Shown here: positions 18,402-29,604 of the stretch, one piece after another
Position numbering within the stretch: position 1 is the stretch's first letter
Layout of the letters: each line of letters begins with the position of its first letter
DNA from: Tritrichomonas musculus
Taxonomy: Eukaryota > Parabasalia > Tritrichomonadida > Tritrichomonadidae
Direction: 5' to 3'
DNA: 64,000 bases
Assembly (NCBI GenBank): GCA_039105265.1
Contig: JAPFFF010000001.1
Coordinates: 248,001-312,000, forward strand
Notes under the pieces: model-generated
The model's database searches: none
Seen by the model: the letters and a program-made list of their open reading frames with translations, nothing else
Told to the model about the DNA's origin: nothing
Translations under genes and position numbers: made by a program

Positions 18402-19037
18402 TTACTTAGAACTGGCGCACAATCTGTTGACGAAATCGATGACTTCGTTAAGTGTATTGCGATACTCGTTCATAACGTAAAATATCGTATCTATCCTATT
18501 TTTCGAATTCGCATACATGTTCTCTAGCTGATTCACCATATTTTCTAAGACATGAATCCTTTTAGAATTTTGTTTGGGGATGTCATATTGGTAGAACATA
18601 TGATGCTCTACTGAGTTATCAATATTTGGTACTTGGTCTATTAGAGGCATGGATATTCGCTTCTGTTTGATTACACTCATCGGGGATTCGAGAGTACCGT
18701 GATTGGTTTCATTAGTAGATACATTAGGTTTAGGTACAGGTGGTTTGTATAGAGTCAACTCCCTATTACGTTTCGTAAATTTATATCCATCAAGGTCGTA
18801 ATCTTCATTGAGTTTTCTCGATTTGAGATTATTGAATATGTTGTATTCACAAAGCATCTTACGGGCGCCCTTGACGTCCTTATTATTGAGATACCCATAG
18901 AATTCATCAAATAATTCCTTGTTCGTTGGATCATTCGTTGGGTTCGGCGTAGCGGCCTTGGCAGAGACCTCAGGAACGAAGTTCCGTTGTGAATCATATT
19001 GTTGTTCTATCAGAGCATTCGAATAAGCGTTCTCCAT
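18402..19037 (-). CDS. Unrecognised hypothetical protein
   Basis: 211 residues on the minus strand. A low-complexity start (APNPTNDPTNKE in part) is followed by helical DEFYGYLNNKDVKGARKMLC, NIFNNLKSRKLNEDYDLDGY and a C-terminal coiled-coil-like VLENMVNQLENMYANSKNRI. A GGAACGAAGTTCC hairpin (18,973-18,985) lies in frame near the N-terminus. No domain recognised. The neighbourhood repeats are unlike the rest of M1, so it could be a host-family gene or part of an inserted element. Confidence 0.45.
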   Translation of the reverse strand: MENAYSNALIEQQYDSQRNFVPEVSAKAATPNPTNDPTNKELFDEFYGYLNNKDVKGARKMLCEYNIFNNLKSRKLNEDYDLDGYKFTKRNRELTLYKPPVPKPNVSTNETNHGTLESPMSVIKQKRISMPLIDQVPNIDNSVEHHMFYQYDIPKQNSKRIHVLENMVNQLENMYANSKNRIDTIFYVMNEYRNTLNEVIDFVNRLCASSK

Positions 19038-19398
19038 TTATGTATCGACAAAAATACATAATTGTATCCACACATTGTCACTTTTTTATCTCCAATATAA
19101 ACCCCCTTGGAAAACGACAATGATGAATACAAATTATGTATTTCGCTTGCAGTCAGCCGAACAACTAAAAGAATCGCAGATTAACCCCCTTACTTTAGAT
19201 TTAAATAATTGTACTCTACAAAATCAAATTGATAATAACACAATTGTCTTGACAAATTACTTGAAACATGACTTTTCTTCGAAAAGGCTTGAGACGAAGT
19301 CGAATGATGGGGCCAAATGCGACCGTTCAGGGGCTTCAGGTAAATTTTCTTGAATTTATTTACGTATACATTGACAGTTTTATTTTTATTTGTTCAAG
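19038..19398. other. Intergenic stretch with a direct repeat
   Basis: Contains one copy of a 50-bp direct repeat (TAAATTTTCTTGAATTTATT ...) at about 19,341-19,390; the second begins at about 19,418 inside the end of the HNH gene. TTATTTGTTCAAG is doubled between them. The duplication probably arose by slippage at the 3' end of the gene. A 92-codon frame at 19,075 has no support. Confidence 0.5.
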
Positions 19399-20136
19399 TT
19401 ATTTGTTCAAGTTATAAATTTTCTTGAATTTATTTACGTATACATTGACAGTTTTATTTTTAGTATCCTTCATGCTAACAAATAGAACACCTGATTTATT
19501 CTCTTTGATATATAATATTCTGTAGCGAACTCCATTGAAATAGTAAAACTTATTATCGAAATAATAATAGTTTTCAAATAAGTGGTCACCGTATTTATTC
19601 ACGACAATTGCATCTTCATCTATATCGTCAACATACTCGTATACGACACCTCTCGTTGAACTCCTATTTTTATTATTATCTTGAGTCGAAACCCATCGTA
19701 AACATTTTACATGATAATATGTCCTATCTTGCTCTATATGGTCGACGATAGTTTTGTTTACAGGGTCATCGTTATATATGAATTGTAGTGCAACAAGTCT
19801 ATGCTTTTGTTGACAGCTACCGTTGATAGATACTTGGATGTATCCGCTAGTTTTATTTTTGAATTCAGTAACAATTCTTCCTGTCGATATCTTACGAATT
19901 GGATAAGGGTAGCAGTTCCATATCTCATACTCGTTTTCATAATTCTTGAGGGGGAACCATTCAGCATCTTCAGCCTTTTCAACAGTGGGGCATACATCAT
20001 CACCGTGTCCATCAGTATTGCAACCAACATCGACAAGATTATGGGTAGCCTTCAATCTAACATTCTCCTCCTCAAGTATAGGCCATTCAATAAGTTCGTA
20101 ACTTCTACTTTTTAGAAAGTAGAAATGATTATTCAA
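19399..20136 (-). CDS. NUMOD4-HNH homing-type endonuclease
   Basis: 245 residues. The NUMOD4-like segment is EWFPLKNYENEYEIWNCYPY with IRKISTGRIVTEF. The HNH part is KHRLVALQFIYND, IVDHIEQDRTYYHVKCLRW and NNKNRSS. The same architecture appears in M3 at 31,499 and 37,191. The C-terminal third (YYYFDNKFYYFNGVRYRILY) is shared with those proteins and may bind DNA. The family cuts DNA at specific sites and often spreads by homing; its target is unknown. The N-terminal 55 residues are not shared. Confidence 0.8.
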   Translation of the reverse strand: MNNHFYFLKSRSYELIEWPILEEENVRLKATHNLVDVGCNTDGHGDDVCPTVEKAEDAEWFPLKNYENEYEIWNCYPYPIRKISTGRIVTEFKNKTSGYIQVSINGSCQQKHRLVALQFIYNDDPVNKTIVDHIEQDRTYYHVKCLRWVSTQDNNKNRSSTRGVVYEYVDDIDEDAIVVNKYGDHLFENYYYFDNKFYYFNGVRYRILYIKENKSGVLFVSMKDTKNKTVNVYVNKFKKIYNLNK

Positions 20137-21088
20137 ATAATAAATATAATAATTATAATATATGAACGATACTCTATAATTTGCTAAAATAGTTTGCTAT
20201 TATAACTAATATTCACTGAGTTGTTGTGAGTTTAAAATTTATTACTTTTAAATTTTCATTTTTTGGAATATCAAAGGAGTTATAAAAATATTTAGTTCAA
20301 ATCATATGAATGATAAAAAAAATTGTCAAATTGATATATTTTTGGAAACATGCCAAATTATGTTTATCCAAACCTAAAAATTATATATGGCTCAATATGC
20401 ATACGTTATGATCCGTTAAAGTACGTTAAGCCTTACTTTTTCAAAAGAATCTATGGTTTGAAGCCCTATTCAAAAGATTCATAAAAAAAAATATATTAAT
20501 TAATAAGACATTGATTTAATATATATGTATATAAAAAATCAATGAAAAGTAATTGTTATATATTTCCAAATGTATATATATATTCAAATTTTTGAAAAAA
20601 AATAGCCAAAAAAGGTCAAAATCATTGAATTTTTTTATTGAAACATTTTTATTTAGATATTTTCAAAACCATTGGTTAATGATTTATCAATTTTATAATT
20701 AATTATAATAATAGTGTATGCATATTACCTATATCAATATTCGGATAAATGAAAAGTATTTCATGCATTGAGTAAATACCACAAAAATTCAATAATCATT
20801 TTTCAGCCTTAAATTGAAAAAAATCTCTTAAAAGTACTGAATAATAAATTAAACAAAAATCGAAAATAATAAATGTATAGATATTGATGAAATGCTTATA
20901 TATAAATAAATAAATATTTTATATCATATCTATATGTGGAAAAAAGTGCCAGTTACGAACTTATTGGATGACCTATAATTTGATGCGTTCCAATAATTGG
21001 TCAATATTGATATTATCGTGTGACATTTTGATAGCGCGATAAAAAAATGAGTTGATTTTGAGACTGGGTCATTTTTAATGATATGTAA
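20137..21088. other. AT-rich intergenic region before PolB
   Basis: About 950 bp, over 75% A+T by eye, with long A and T runs and no supported gene. It may hold the PolB promoter; ATGATATGTAAATG leads into the start. I see no terminal repeat or origin-like symmetry here. Confidence 0.5.
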
Positions 21089-24000
21089 ATGAAAAATAAA
21101 TTATTAAGTAAACTCACCAAAAGAGATATCTTATCGTTACCCGGATTCGCTAATAAAAATGCATCGTTAAGAGAGTTGAAGGGTGAGTTATCGAATCGAT
21201 TGATAAGTATGCAGATTAATAAGAGAGGTGTTTGTGTTGACGATTATATTAGAGTATTTGATAAGGATGATAATAAATTATTCGCAACAATTCGTAAAAG
21301 CAAATTAAATCATATCAATCGAGTTCAGCAACGTAATCAGTATAAAAATAGTATCCACGACAACGAATTAGAGGAGAGGCTTATATTAAACATCCCCATC
21401 AACTTATATCAATCCAAGACTGATGAGAGAATTCAATATGAGAAACGAATCAAGAATGTTGTCAATAAACGCAATTTCCAAAAATATATGACCGAATATA
21501 TGTTATACGTGAATAGGAGGATATCATTTGATGTGTTGATAGGAGATGATGAAGACAAACGTTTAGCATTTTGTGAGGCGTTGAGAAAATGTTATAGTTT
21601 GAAGGGTGATGAGAGACCTGTTGTCAAAGCTCACTCACTCGATGGTACGTATAAATATTTCACCCTGAGTGATAAATGGATGATTGATAACACGATTGGT
21701 CATATCGCAGGCACCGTTGATTTGATCGAAGATGCTAGTGATGTAAATCCCAACTACAACAGCACATTTATACCCGTTCGATACGAAGCATTATTTGTAA
21801 CTAAAAGTAAGTTCAAAAAGACCACCTCATTTTCGATTCAAAAATTAGACCCTGATACGAATACAGTTTATAATGAAGAGATTGAGATTGATGAAGATTT
21901 TAGAAACATGTATGATGGCGGATTTTTCCCATATATCAATTTGAGCAATATCGATTTGACAGATTACCATATATTTAGTTCCATAGACAAAAATAATTAT
22001 AAGGACAACTGTTTCGTATATGCATGTATTCAATCAGGTGTATTTGAGATAGATGAAATAAATCATTTGAGGAATTATATTAGGACTAAGCGAGTTCCTT
22101 GTAATCGTATTATCAGTGTTGCCAAGGAATTCAAATGCCACTTCATTATACGACGTATCGATGAATCCAAAGATACTCGCCACAAATATAATGTTAGAAT
22201 TGATACGCGAAAGAAACCATGGGCTAAGGATTACGTGAGAACTGTCGACCTACTCCTATATAAGAATCACTACATGATTAATAAAAATATCATGGCGACA
22301 ACATATTATTTGGAACCTAGAGATGAGCTCGATGAAAAATTTGCTCATATTCCCATTGATAGGAGAGTTCTAATCAAGGGTGTTAATAAAGATACCCCTC
22401 TATATAAAAATGAAGGTACCACTCCAATGATTATACTACGTAAGATGTTTGATTTAAACTTATTTAGAGAGATTAAGAATTGTGAATTAAATATATTAGC
22501 AACGACCGAATTCAATAATAATCTCAATGATTATGTTGATTTAAATTATGATGAGGAGCTATGTTGTAAACCTATCAAAACAGATACTAATTACGGTAAG
22601 CAATGGAGTAGGATTTATTATAGCGATTACGAAACCAACTCAACTGTGTCTCCTCATGTTCCATATCTAAATTGTACAGCTTGGAGAGATGGTGCATATA
22701 TTCACAGTATATCTTTCTCAGGAGATAATATTAATGAACAGCTATTAGATTATTTACAGGACCAATCATTAACATACTTTCACAATCTAAAATATGATGC
22801 ATGCTTCTTCATGAACACATATGGTTGGCAACCCAAGATACTTGAGCGAGCAGGTACTATATTACAAATCATTATGAACAAATATATCGATAACAAGATT
22901 GTGAAAACGTTAACGTTCCGCAACAGCTATTCCCTAATTAATAAGCCCTTGAGGAAATTCGCGAGCATGTTCAACTTAGATGTCCACAAGGAGATCATGG
23001 CTTATAAGTTATATACGGAACATAATATTAAACGTTGTATCGTGCCAGCGTTAGAATTCCAAATACAATATTATGATGAGAAAAAAGATGAGAAATCTTT
23101 GCATGAGATTGCACGAGATTTTAAGCAGTTGATTGAAAATGCGAAGATAGCTAATGCCTATGACTCATTAAATATATATATTATAAAATATGCGAAATTT
23201 TATTGCAAGAAGGATTGCATAGTTTTGATGAAGGGCTTGGAGAAATTTAATGAAGACCTCATGAAAATATTTCATGAAACCAAGATTAATATGTTAAACA
23301 TTCATAACTATATATCTATCTCAGCTATTGGATACGATTTCGCTAAAAGATATGGATGCTTTAATGGATGCTATGAGTTGAGTGGTAAGCCCCAGAATTT
23401 TATCCTGAGATGTGTAAGCGGAGGTAGGACAATGACTGCGAATAATGATAAGCAATACATAGAGAGGCGCATCCAAGACTTCGATGCAGTGTCTTTATAT
23501 CCATCTGCGATGAGAATTATGAATGGGGTACCCAAGGGCAAGCCTAAGATCATCTCCGCAAATGTTTCGAAGGAAGAGCTGTTGAGATATGACACGTTTT
23601 TTGCAGAAATCAATATTACAAAAATTAAATGTAAGAGTGATATTGATTACAAATTTGGGCAGTTATTCCATAGGGATGATAATGGGAGCAAGATATTTGA
23701 TAACAATCCAGTCACCCATTTCTATATCGACAAGATAGCATTCATGGATTTAATGGAGTTTTATAATTTCGATTATGAGTTCATTCGCGGATACTATTTC
23801 AATGAAGGTTTCAATACAACTATAAATAAGTTCATCAATAAATTATTTAGACTTAGATTGAGATACCAACGAGCATGTAATCCGTTGGAGCAAACTATTA
23901 AGCTGCTCCTCAATAGTATATATGGTAAGTCTATTTTGAAAGCTATTCCAATCGAAACTAAATCCGTCCCCAAGGAGAAGATATATAACTATATCTGGAG

Positions 24001-24619
24001 GAATTATAATTATATAAGTGAGATTACTGAAACCGATAATATTAACAACGTTTATGTTAAGAAGATAAAGCCAATATATAATCACTTCAACCTACCACAA
24101 TTTGGGGCATCAGTTCTCTCATGGAGTAAGCATATTATGAATAGAGTTATGAATACGGCTGAGCAACACGGCATCAATATATATTACCAAGATACTGATA
24201 GCATGCATATTATGGAAGATGATGTTGAACGCATCGCAAAAATATATAATTCAAAATATGGGAGACAATTGATCGGTAAGCAGATATGTCAGTTTCATAT
24301 TGATTTCGACAGATTTGATGGTGCTGTTGGCGAAGTCCATTCACGTAAACTGATAGCGCTTGGTAAGAAATCATATCTAGATATACTGATCGATGAGAAT
24401 GGCAACGAAGGATATCATATTAGAATGAAAGGTGTTCCTAAACAATGTATTCACAATTATTGTAAGCATCATAATATTAGTGTTGAAGAATTATATGAGC
24501 TCATGTATAATGGTGAGGAGATTACATTTAACCTACTCGATGGTGCCAATTGTTTTCGCAAAAATAAATTGTATCAGCAAATCAATCTCCCTCAATTTAA
24601 TAGGACGATGAAGTTTTAA
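21089..24619 (+). CDS. Maverick type-B DNA polymerase, M1
   Basis: 1,176 residues, the family's protein-primed-type PolB, which would replicate the element. The LPGF module is at about 6-55 (LTKRDILSLPGFANKN). A Cys/His domain with OTU-like landmarks follows (DNCFVYACIQSG near 306; VDLLLYKNHYMI near 385). Exonuclease motifs: YYSDYETN near 510, FHNLKYD near 565, YCKKDC near 705. Palm motifs: A DAVSLYPSAM near 800, B KLLLNSIYGKS near 937, C YQDTDSMHI near 1,032. The C-terminal third is close to M3. All motifs are present, and the frame looks whole. Confidence 0.93.
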   Translation: MKNKLLSKLTKRDILSLPGFANKNASLRELKGELSNRLISMQINKRGVCVDDYIRVFDKDDNKLFATIRKSKLNHINRVQQRNQYKNSIHDNELEERLILNIPINLYQSKTDERIQYEKRIKNVVNKRNFQKYMTEYMLYVNRRISFDVLIGDDEDKRLAFCEALRKCYSLKGDERPVVKAHSLDGTYKYFTLSDKWMIDNTIGHIAGTVDLIEDASDVNPNYNSTFIPVRYEALFVTKSKFKKTTSFSIQKLDPDTNTVYNEEIEIDEDFRNMYDGGFFPYINLSNIDLTDYHIFSSIDKNNYKDNCFVYACIQSGVFEIDEINHLRNYIRTKRVPCNRIISVAKEFKCHFIIRRIDESKDTRHKYNVRIDTRKKPWAKDYVRTVDLLLYKNHYMINKNIMATTYYLEPRDELDEKFAHIPIDRRVLIKGVNKDTPLYKNEGTTPMIILRKMFDLNLFREIKNCELNILATTEFNNNLNDYVDLNYDEELCCKPIKTDTNYGKQWSRIYYSDYETNSTVSPHVPYLNCTAWRDGAYIHSISFSGDNINEQLLDYLQDQSLTYFHNLKYDACFFMNTYGWQPKILERAGTILQIIMNKYIDNKIVKTLTFRNSYSLINKPLRKFASMFNLDVHKEIMAYKLYTEHNIKRCIVPALEFQIQYYDEKKDEKSLHEIARDFKQLIENAKIANAYDSLNIYIIKYAKFYCKKDCIVLMKGLEKFNEDLMKIFHETKINMLNIHNYISISAIGYDFAKRYGCFNGCYELSGKPQNFILRCVSGGRTMTANNDKQYIERRIQDFDAVSLYPSAMRIMNGVPKGKPKIISANVSKEELLRYDTFFAEINITKIKCKSDIDYKFGQLFHRDDNGSKIFDNNPVTHFYIDKIAFMDLMEFYNFDYEFIRGYYFNEGFNTTINKFINKLFRLRLRYQRACNPLEQTIKLLLNSIYGKSILKAIPIETKSVPKEKIYNYIWRNYNYISEITETDNINNVYVKKIKPIYNHFNLPQFGASVLSWSKHIMNRVMNTAEQHGINIYYQDTDSMHIMEDDVERIAKIYNSKYGRQLIGKQICQFHIDFDRFDGAVGEVHSRKLIALGKKSYLDILIDENGNEGYHIRMKGVPKQCIHNYCKHHNISVEELYELMYNGEEITFNLLDGANCFRKNKLYQQINLPQFNRTMKF

Positions 24620-24687
24620 TATTTTTGATTGGCTAGCTGATGACTAACTTATTGAGTACCTGCCCCGAGAATCTCGTACCTACCTCC

Positions 24688-27543
24688 TTATAATGAATGT
24701 ATTCCATTCTTGGTATTATCTTCAGCTAAGATACCATTTGATGAAAAGAATGACCCACCAATCAATATGAAATTAGCTGTTGGATTGACCATTAAATTGC
24801 TACTATTTAAAGGAAATTCATTATTATTTAACCAGATCTTATTTGGTTCGTATTGGTATTCATACGTAGGTGTATTTTTAACATTGAATGATATATTAAT
24901 TTTAATTTCTTTTTCACTGGCAACATTATTTTTGTTTTCATGATATGCCAAATAGAGGGTTGCCTCATAAGCATCAAATGGTTGTTCGAATTGGTAACGA
25001 ATGCTAGTACTATTTGGTACGCTGAATGTATACTTAATTCGCGTTAATCTATTCGCTAATGCAGCTAATCTTGATTCAAAAGATTCTATGGTTGTTTTCA
25101 AATTTGTGTTCTCAGTTACCAAATTTTCTATCCTTGTCTTCAGTTCATCATAATCACTTTTTAATGCATAATTTGACAAATCAACTGGTTCTGGGATATC
25201 TGTTTTCAAAGCAAAAGTGTTCGACACATATCTTGCTGAATAAGCGTTTTTGTCTGTTGGTTCGATATTTTTGGTTATTGAACATGATAAAATTTCCGGT
25301 GTTTCACCACTTCCTGGATTGATTAATTCATGGGAGCTATACAGAATCCAAAGACCAGAATTACTTCCTTCGATGCGCATTATCTGAGAGGGTTGATCAT
25401 CATCGTCATTGTACGAATAATCTACGTGAACATAATGAGCCGTATAGAAATTGTTTGATGAGACAATATCCAACCCATATTGCTCAATCATTTCATGATA
25501 TGTGTCGTAATCCAAATCAGGAATTGTATTATTGACGATTTTGAATTGAATTGTTGTTTGCCCCTCAATAATTTCTGGAATAATGCTTTTCAGAGCATAA
25601 CTGGTTAAATCAACAGGTTCAGGTATATCTTTCTTTAATGCATACTCCTTCAAGACATCATTGACCTCATCAACCGTGGGGTACTCGTTTATGATTGTAG
25701 CTAGTGAAGCATCATTAGATTTGGTCTGTTCATGGATAGCATCAATTTTATTATGAAGAGCATTTATGTCACAGGTATATGCTAAATCATTTAGTGTAAA
25801 TGACATCCTCCTAACACAAGTATTCTCCTTGATAGTAATAGTATTGACTTTAACATTTTGGGGATTGGGTATGATTATAGTCTTATCATTGAGAGTGCAT
25901 GTTGGGAAGTAATCGCAACCTTCATATTAACTAACACTACGATTCTCTATAGTAATTGTAACAATATATTCCTCATAGTCTATATCATTGAATTCGCTAA
26001 TAAACATTAACATCAGCCTAACTTTGATAGTTCCATTTGTAATCACATCTTCAGCTTCAAGATGAACATCCTTATTGACTAGCTTACCAACAATATCAAT
26101 AGTGTCATCTCTAACTAAATTATTTTTGGAAATATAGATATCATCAAGTATGGTTGTATTAAATTCAACCTCATTTATTTTTTCAGCTAATAGTCTAAAT
26201 GCTGGTTTCAATGACTCCCTGAAGTGGTTGCATAAATCGATAGCATCTCTATAGGTTGTAATGGTTGTTGAGGGGTTGTTAACATCATCAGTATATTCGA
26301 CAGCAACTTTGTCTGCATCGCACCAATTTATGATTGGAGTTAAATCAGTTGTAGTTGACCTTGCTATTTTTAATGGAGGTAGGTTGCTTCCATCACCTAG
26401 ATGATATAAAGCTTGCTCACCTTGGGATATACCTTCAATGGTTGAATCTATACCAGCTTTAGTGATTGTGAACCCTGTTCGAAACAACGTCAATCCAACA
26501 GTGGCTATGCTACCAGCCGTGCTGATGACTCCAAATGCCAGGGCTACATTTGATACGATTCGAACCTGGTCGATATCATCTTGCAAGTGTTGAGTAATTC
26601 TTTTAGTCTCACCCATTTCTGCATTTAATGTATCCACTCTACTGATCAAATCTTTAACATCATAACTAACTACATCAAAGTTGTTAGTGAGTACATTCAA
26701 ATCACTCCTCATGGTAGTAATATTATCAGCCGTAATGACCTTAGATGATGTTAATTTTGTAATCAGTATATAAGGTTGTCGCGGCATCTGGTCTCGGGAG
26801 TACTTCATAATATTGTTGGTCGATTATATATTTGAATGCGTTAGTTGATGGGTCCCAATTCACTTCATCAATGGGGTCCGTGAAATCTTTCTTCAAATAT
26901 AGTTCAATATTTTTGGTATCTGTATTAATTTTAGTAGTAGAATATTCATAACTAATCATCTCGATAGTATCTAGGATTGGGATCACGTCGAGTAACCACT
27001 TATCATTCTTCTTAATAACATTATCAACTTTAAATGATAATCTCGTGCCTGTAATTGAATCACCAACATATATATCTAAATATATCTTCTCAAACATATC
27101 TGTTCTATCTATAACATTAGGAGCCATCTCGAAATAATATATGACTGCTCCATAATATCCAGGATGTAATGCATTATCGACACCACCATAAAACGACCTA
27201 TCATAATTAGTATATGTTAGTTTCCATTCATCCTCATGTATCTTCCCATCATTCATCTCAATACTTATCTTATGTTTGTAGTTCTTCAAAATTGAAAACA
27301 TCAATCCATTTTCCTCATCAGCCATATCAATTTATCATGCAAGTCTGTTTTCTTAATTGTAACCCACCCACCGTAGCAACCATCTGTTTTCTTACAAGGT
27401 CTAAGATTCCATTTGGTGATAACTTTAGAATTGAGTCTACCTTGGATATTATTACCTGTCCAGTAACCTTTATTTTTATGTGTTTCATCAGCATACAAAT
27501 CAATGAGAAATTCTTGGAAATGTATATGTTCATTGGTTGACAA
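24688..27543 (-). pseudogene. Fibre-like virion protein region, M1 (looks broken)
   Basis: Leftward coding region convergent with PolB. It resembles the M4 fibre: YALKKDIPEPVDL, FALKTDIPEPVDL and NYALKSDYDEL repeats, a heptad-like helix at the end, a PRPDAATTLYTD motif matching PRPESCTTLMTN in M4, and a hydrophobic glycine-rich segment (ALAFGVISTAGSIATVGLTL). ALKSDIP repeats are typical of phage and viral tail-fibre proteins. It looks broken about three times. Expected role: host attachment or an outer spike (inference). Confidence 0.65.
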
Positions 27544-28553
27544 AGGCGTATTTTAATTCAAACCGCAGAAGAAGTTACTTTATGAGAAAAAGTAATACCA
27601 AATTTTGACCGTGAAAAGAAAGCCACACATCTAAATTCAGCATATCTAAAGCCACTACATTTGTTCCTTTCATTTAATACTTCCACGATAACATAGCCAC
27701 GACTAATACATGCCCTCACTTTTTTTTGAGAGTCATATATTAGCTGTGTTTGTCAAGACGTATAGTAAGTGTTCTGTAAAGTGTAGCCTTTAAATTCTGT
27801 CAGTATTTTTAATAAGGATTATGATGTATTAAATGAAAATAAAAATGAAATGAATGATAGTAATGATTAAATGAGTGATGAATGAATTAAAAAATAAGAA
27901 TTATGATAATATAAATGATAATAATGTTAAAATGAGTGATAATAATGTTAAAATGAGTGACAATTATAATATATAAGTAAAAATTATGATGAATAAGCTG
28001 GAATAATGATTGAACTAGAGATAATAATTATAAAATGATTGATAATAATGATTAAATGAATGACAATTATAATAAACAAGTAAATATTATGATAGAATGA
28101 AAAGAATAATGATAAAATGAGTGATAATTATAATATATATTTAAAAATTATGATGAATATACTAGAATAATGATTGAACGAAAGATAATAATGATAACCT
28201 TATTCGAGGATAAAAATTCTTTCTCCTGATCCATTTTAGAAGATTACAGCATGCCTAGTAATAAAGATAGGATGAGTGATAATAATGATTGTTTATGTTG
28301 GAAAAAATGATTGAAAAAAAGAGGTCGATTTAAGCCTTGGTTTTTGTATTTAAAATTGTATACAACTTGTCCGTTTAAAAATTACAATTGTAATTACAAT
28401 TGTAAATACGTTATTTTCTCGATATTAGTTTTTTATTTTTATCTTGATCTACAATTATTTTTTTATATTAAAAATGTTTTAAATAATTTAAAAAAAAAAA
28501 GATTAAATAGTGAAATGTTTTTCAAATTAAATAATATTATTTTTGGGGGATAA

Positions 28554-28703
28554 ATCAAAAACGCCTATTCAATTTTTTTCAACTACTCAATTTTTCACTT
28601 TTTCTAAAGGCGTTTTTGATCAATATTTTTTAAAAAAATCAAAAACGCCACATTTGACCTTCTGCCAGGTAAAATTAAAAAACTCGTTTTTTCAAAAACG
28701 CCA
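28554..28703. repeat. AAAAACGCC repeat cluster with hairpin
   Basis: ATCAAAAACGCCT at 28,554-28,566 is inverted at 28,608-28,620. Further direct copies lie at 28,638-28,649 and 28,692-28,703. All are set in poly-T/poly-A. No gene. Confidence 0.65.
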
Positions 28704-29604
28704 GGTTTTAAAAAAACAATTATAAATTTTAATGCAATTTAGAAAAATAAATTATTATGTTACCGGTATTTTTTTAAGATCATTTTTAATCTTTGGGAGA
28801 AATATTTTAAAAATTGGGAATAATCGACATATGATATAAAGATATTAGATTCAAAAAATAAATTATATCAAGTATAAATGATAATATTTATTGAATATTA
28901 CATGAAAATCAACTAGGCTGACTTTGAGTAAATTTTGAAGAAATTCATTTTAATGGGTTATTATATCTTTTAAATGGAAAATATAAAAAAAGAAAATTTT
29001 GCAATATTTAGGTTATAATGAAGCTTGATTATCAAAATATTATAATAGAATTAAAAAAAGCGTATTTTGGAAATTATTTGAAATTTCCAAAAAAATGTTT
29101 CTTTTTAATAAATTATATATGATTGCGTTTTTATCAACATATAATATCGAATTCCAAGTGAAATATAGCTTTTTATATATTAAATTTTTTATCAAAAATG
29201 GTTTTGTTTTTATGTTTTATTTTTCATAATATAAATCTATTTTTAATTGTTTATTTTTTATTTATATTTATATTTATTTCCGGTAAAGTATTCATATTCA
29301 TAATATATTAAGATATTGATACATTTTAATTTGAAAAGTTTTTTTTTTTTATTAACAATATTTCAAAGAAAATTTTGAATTAACAATTAAAGTATCATAA
29401 ATTTGATATAATAAGTATTAAATATAGTGTAATATGTATATTTGTATATTATATTTTATATAATAATTATAATATATATTAATACCTATATTAAATGTTA
29501 TTTAATAAGATATTTTAATTTTATATTTTGAATTATTTTTGCCGCTAAAGTCAATCTACACATATTTGAGAAGGGAAAAATTGAGAAGATTCTGAGGAAT
29601 AATT

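Larger units (their letters stand above)
73..27543 (+). mobile_element. M1: large Maverick/Polinton (with M2 nested inside)
   Basis: Parts in order: terminal and subterminal repeats; conserved minor-virion protein, rve integrase, packaging ATPase, amphipathic small protein, major capsid (interrupted by M2), proline-rich protein, DEDIGC-type protein, tRNA-like module, bZIP-like and basic proteins, PolB, and a leftward fibre-like gene. About 21-22 kb without M2, a usual Maverick size. It looks broken in roughly four to six places, though PolB, integrase and ATPase look whole, so it is fairly young but older than M2. The left edge (73 or about 625) and right edge (about 27,540) are not fixed by a visible target duplication. 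The 17.2-20.2 kb stretch may be an insertion. Confidence 0.6.

Noticed and set aside
19075-19353. 92-codon frame (MSLFYLQYKPPWKTTMM...)
   Set aside because: Short, no relative, no leader signal, and overlaps a direct repeat at its end.
20137-21088. Possible terminal repeat or origin before PolB
   Set aside because: Only AT-richness is seen; no inverted repeat or repeat array could be matched.
28311-28725. Open frames of Lys/Phe/Asn-rich composition in the spacer
   Set aside because: Reflect A and T runs; no domain and no conserved start context.
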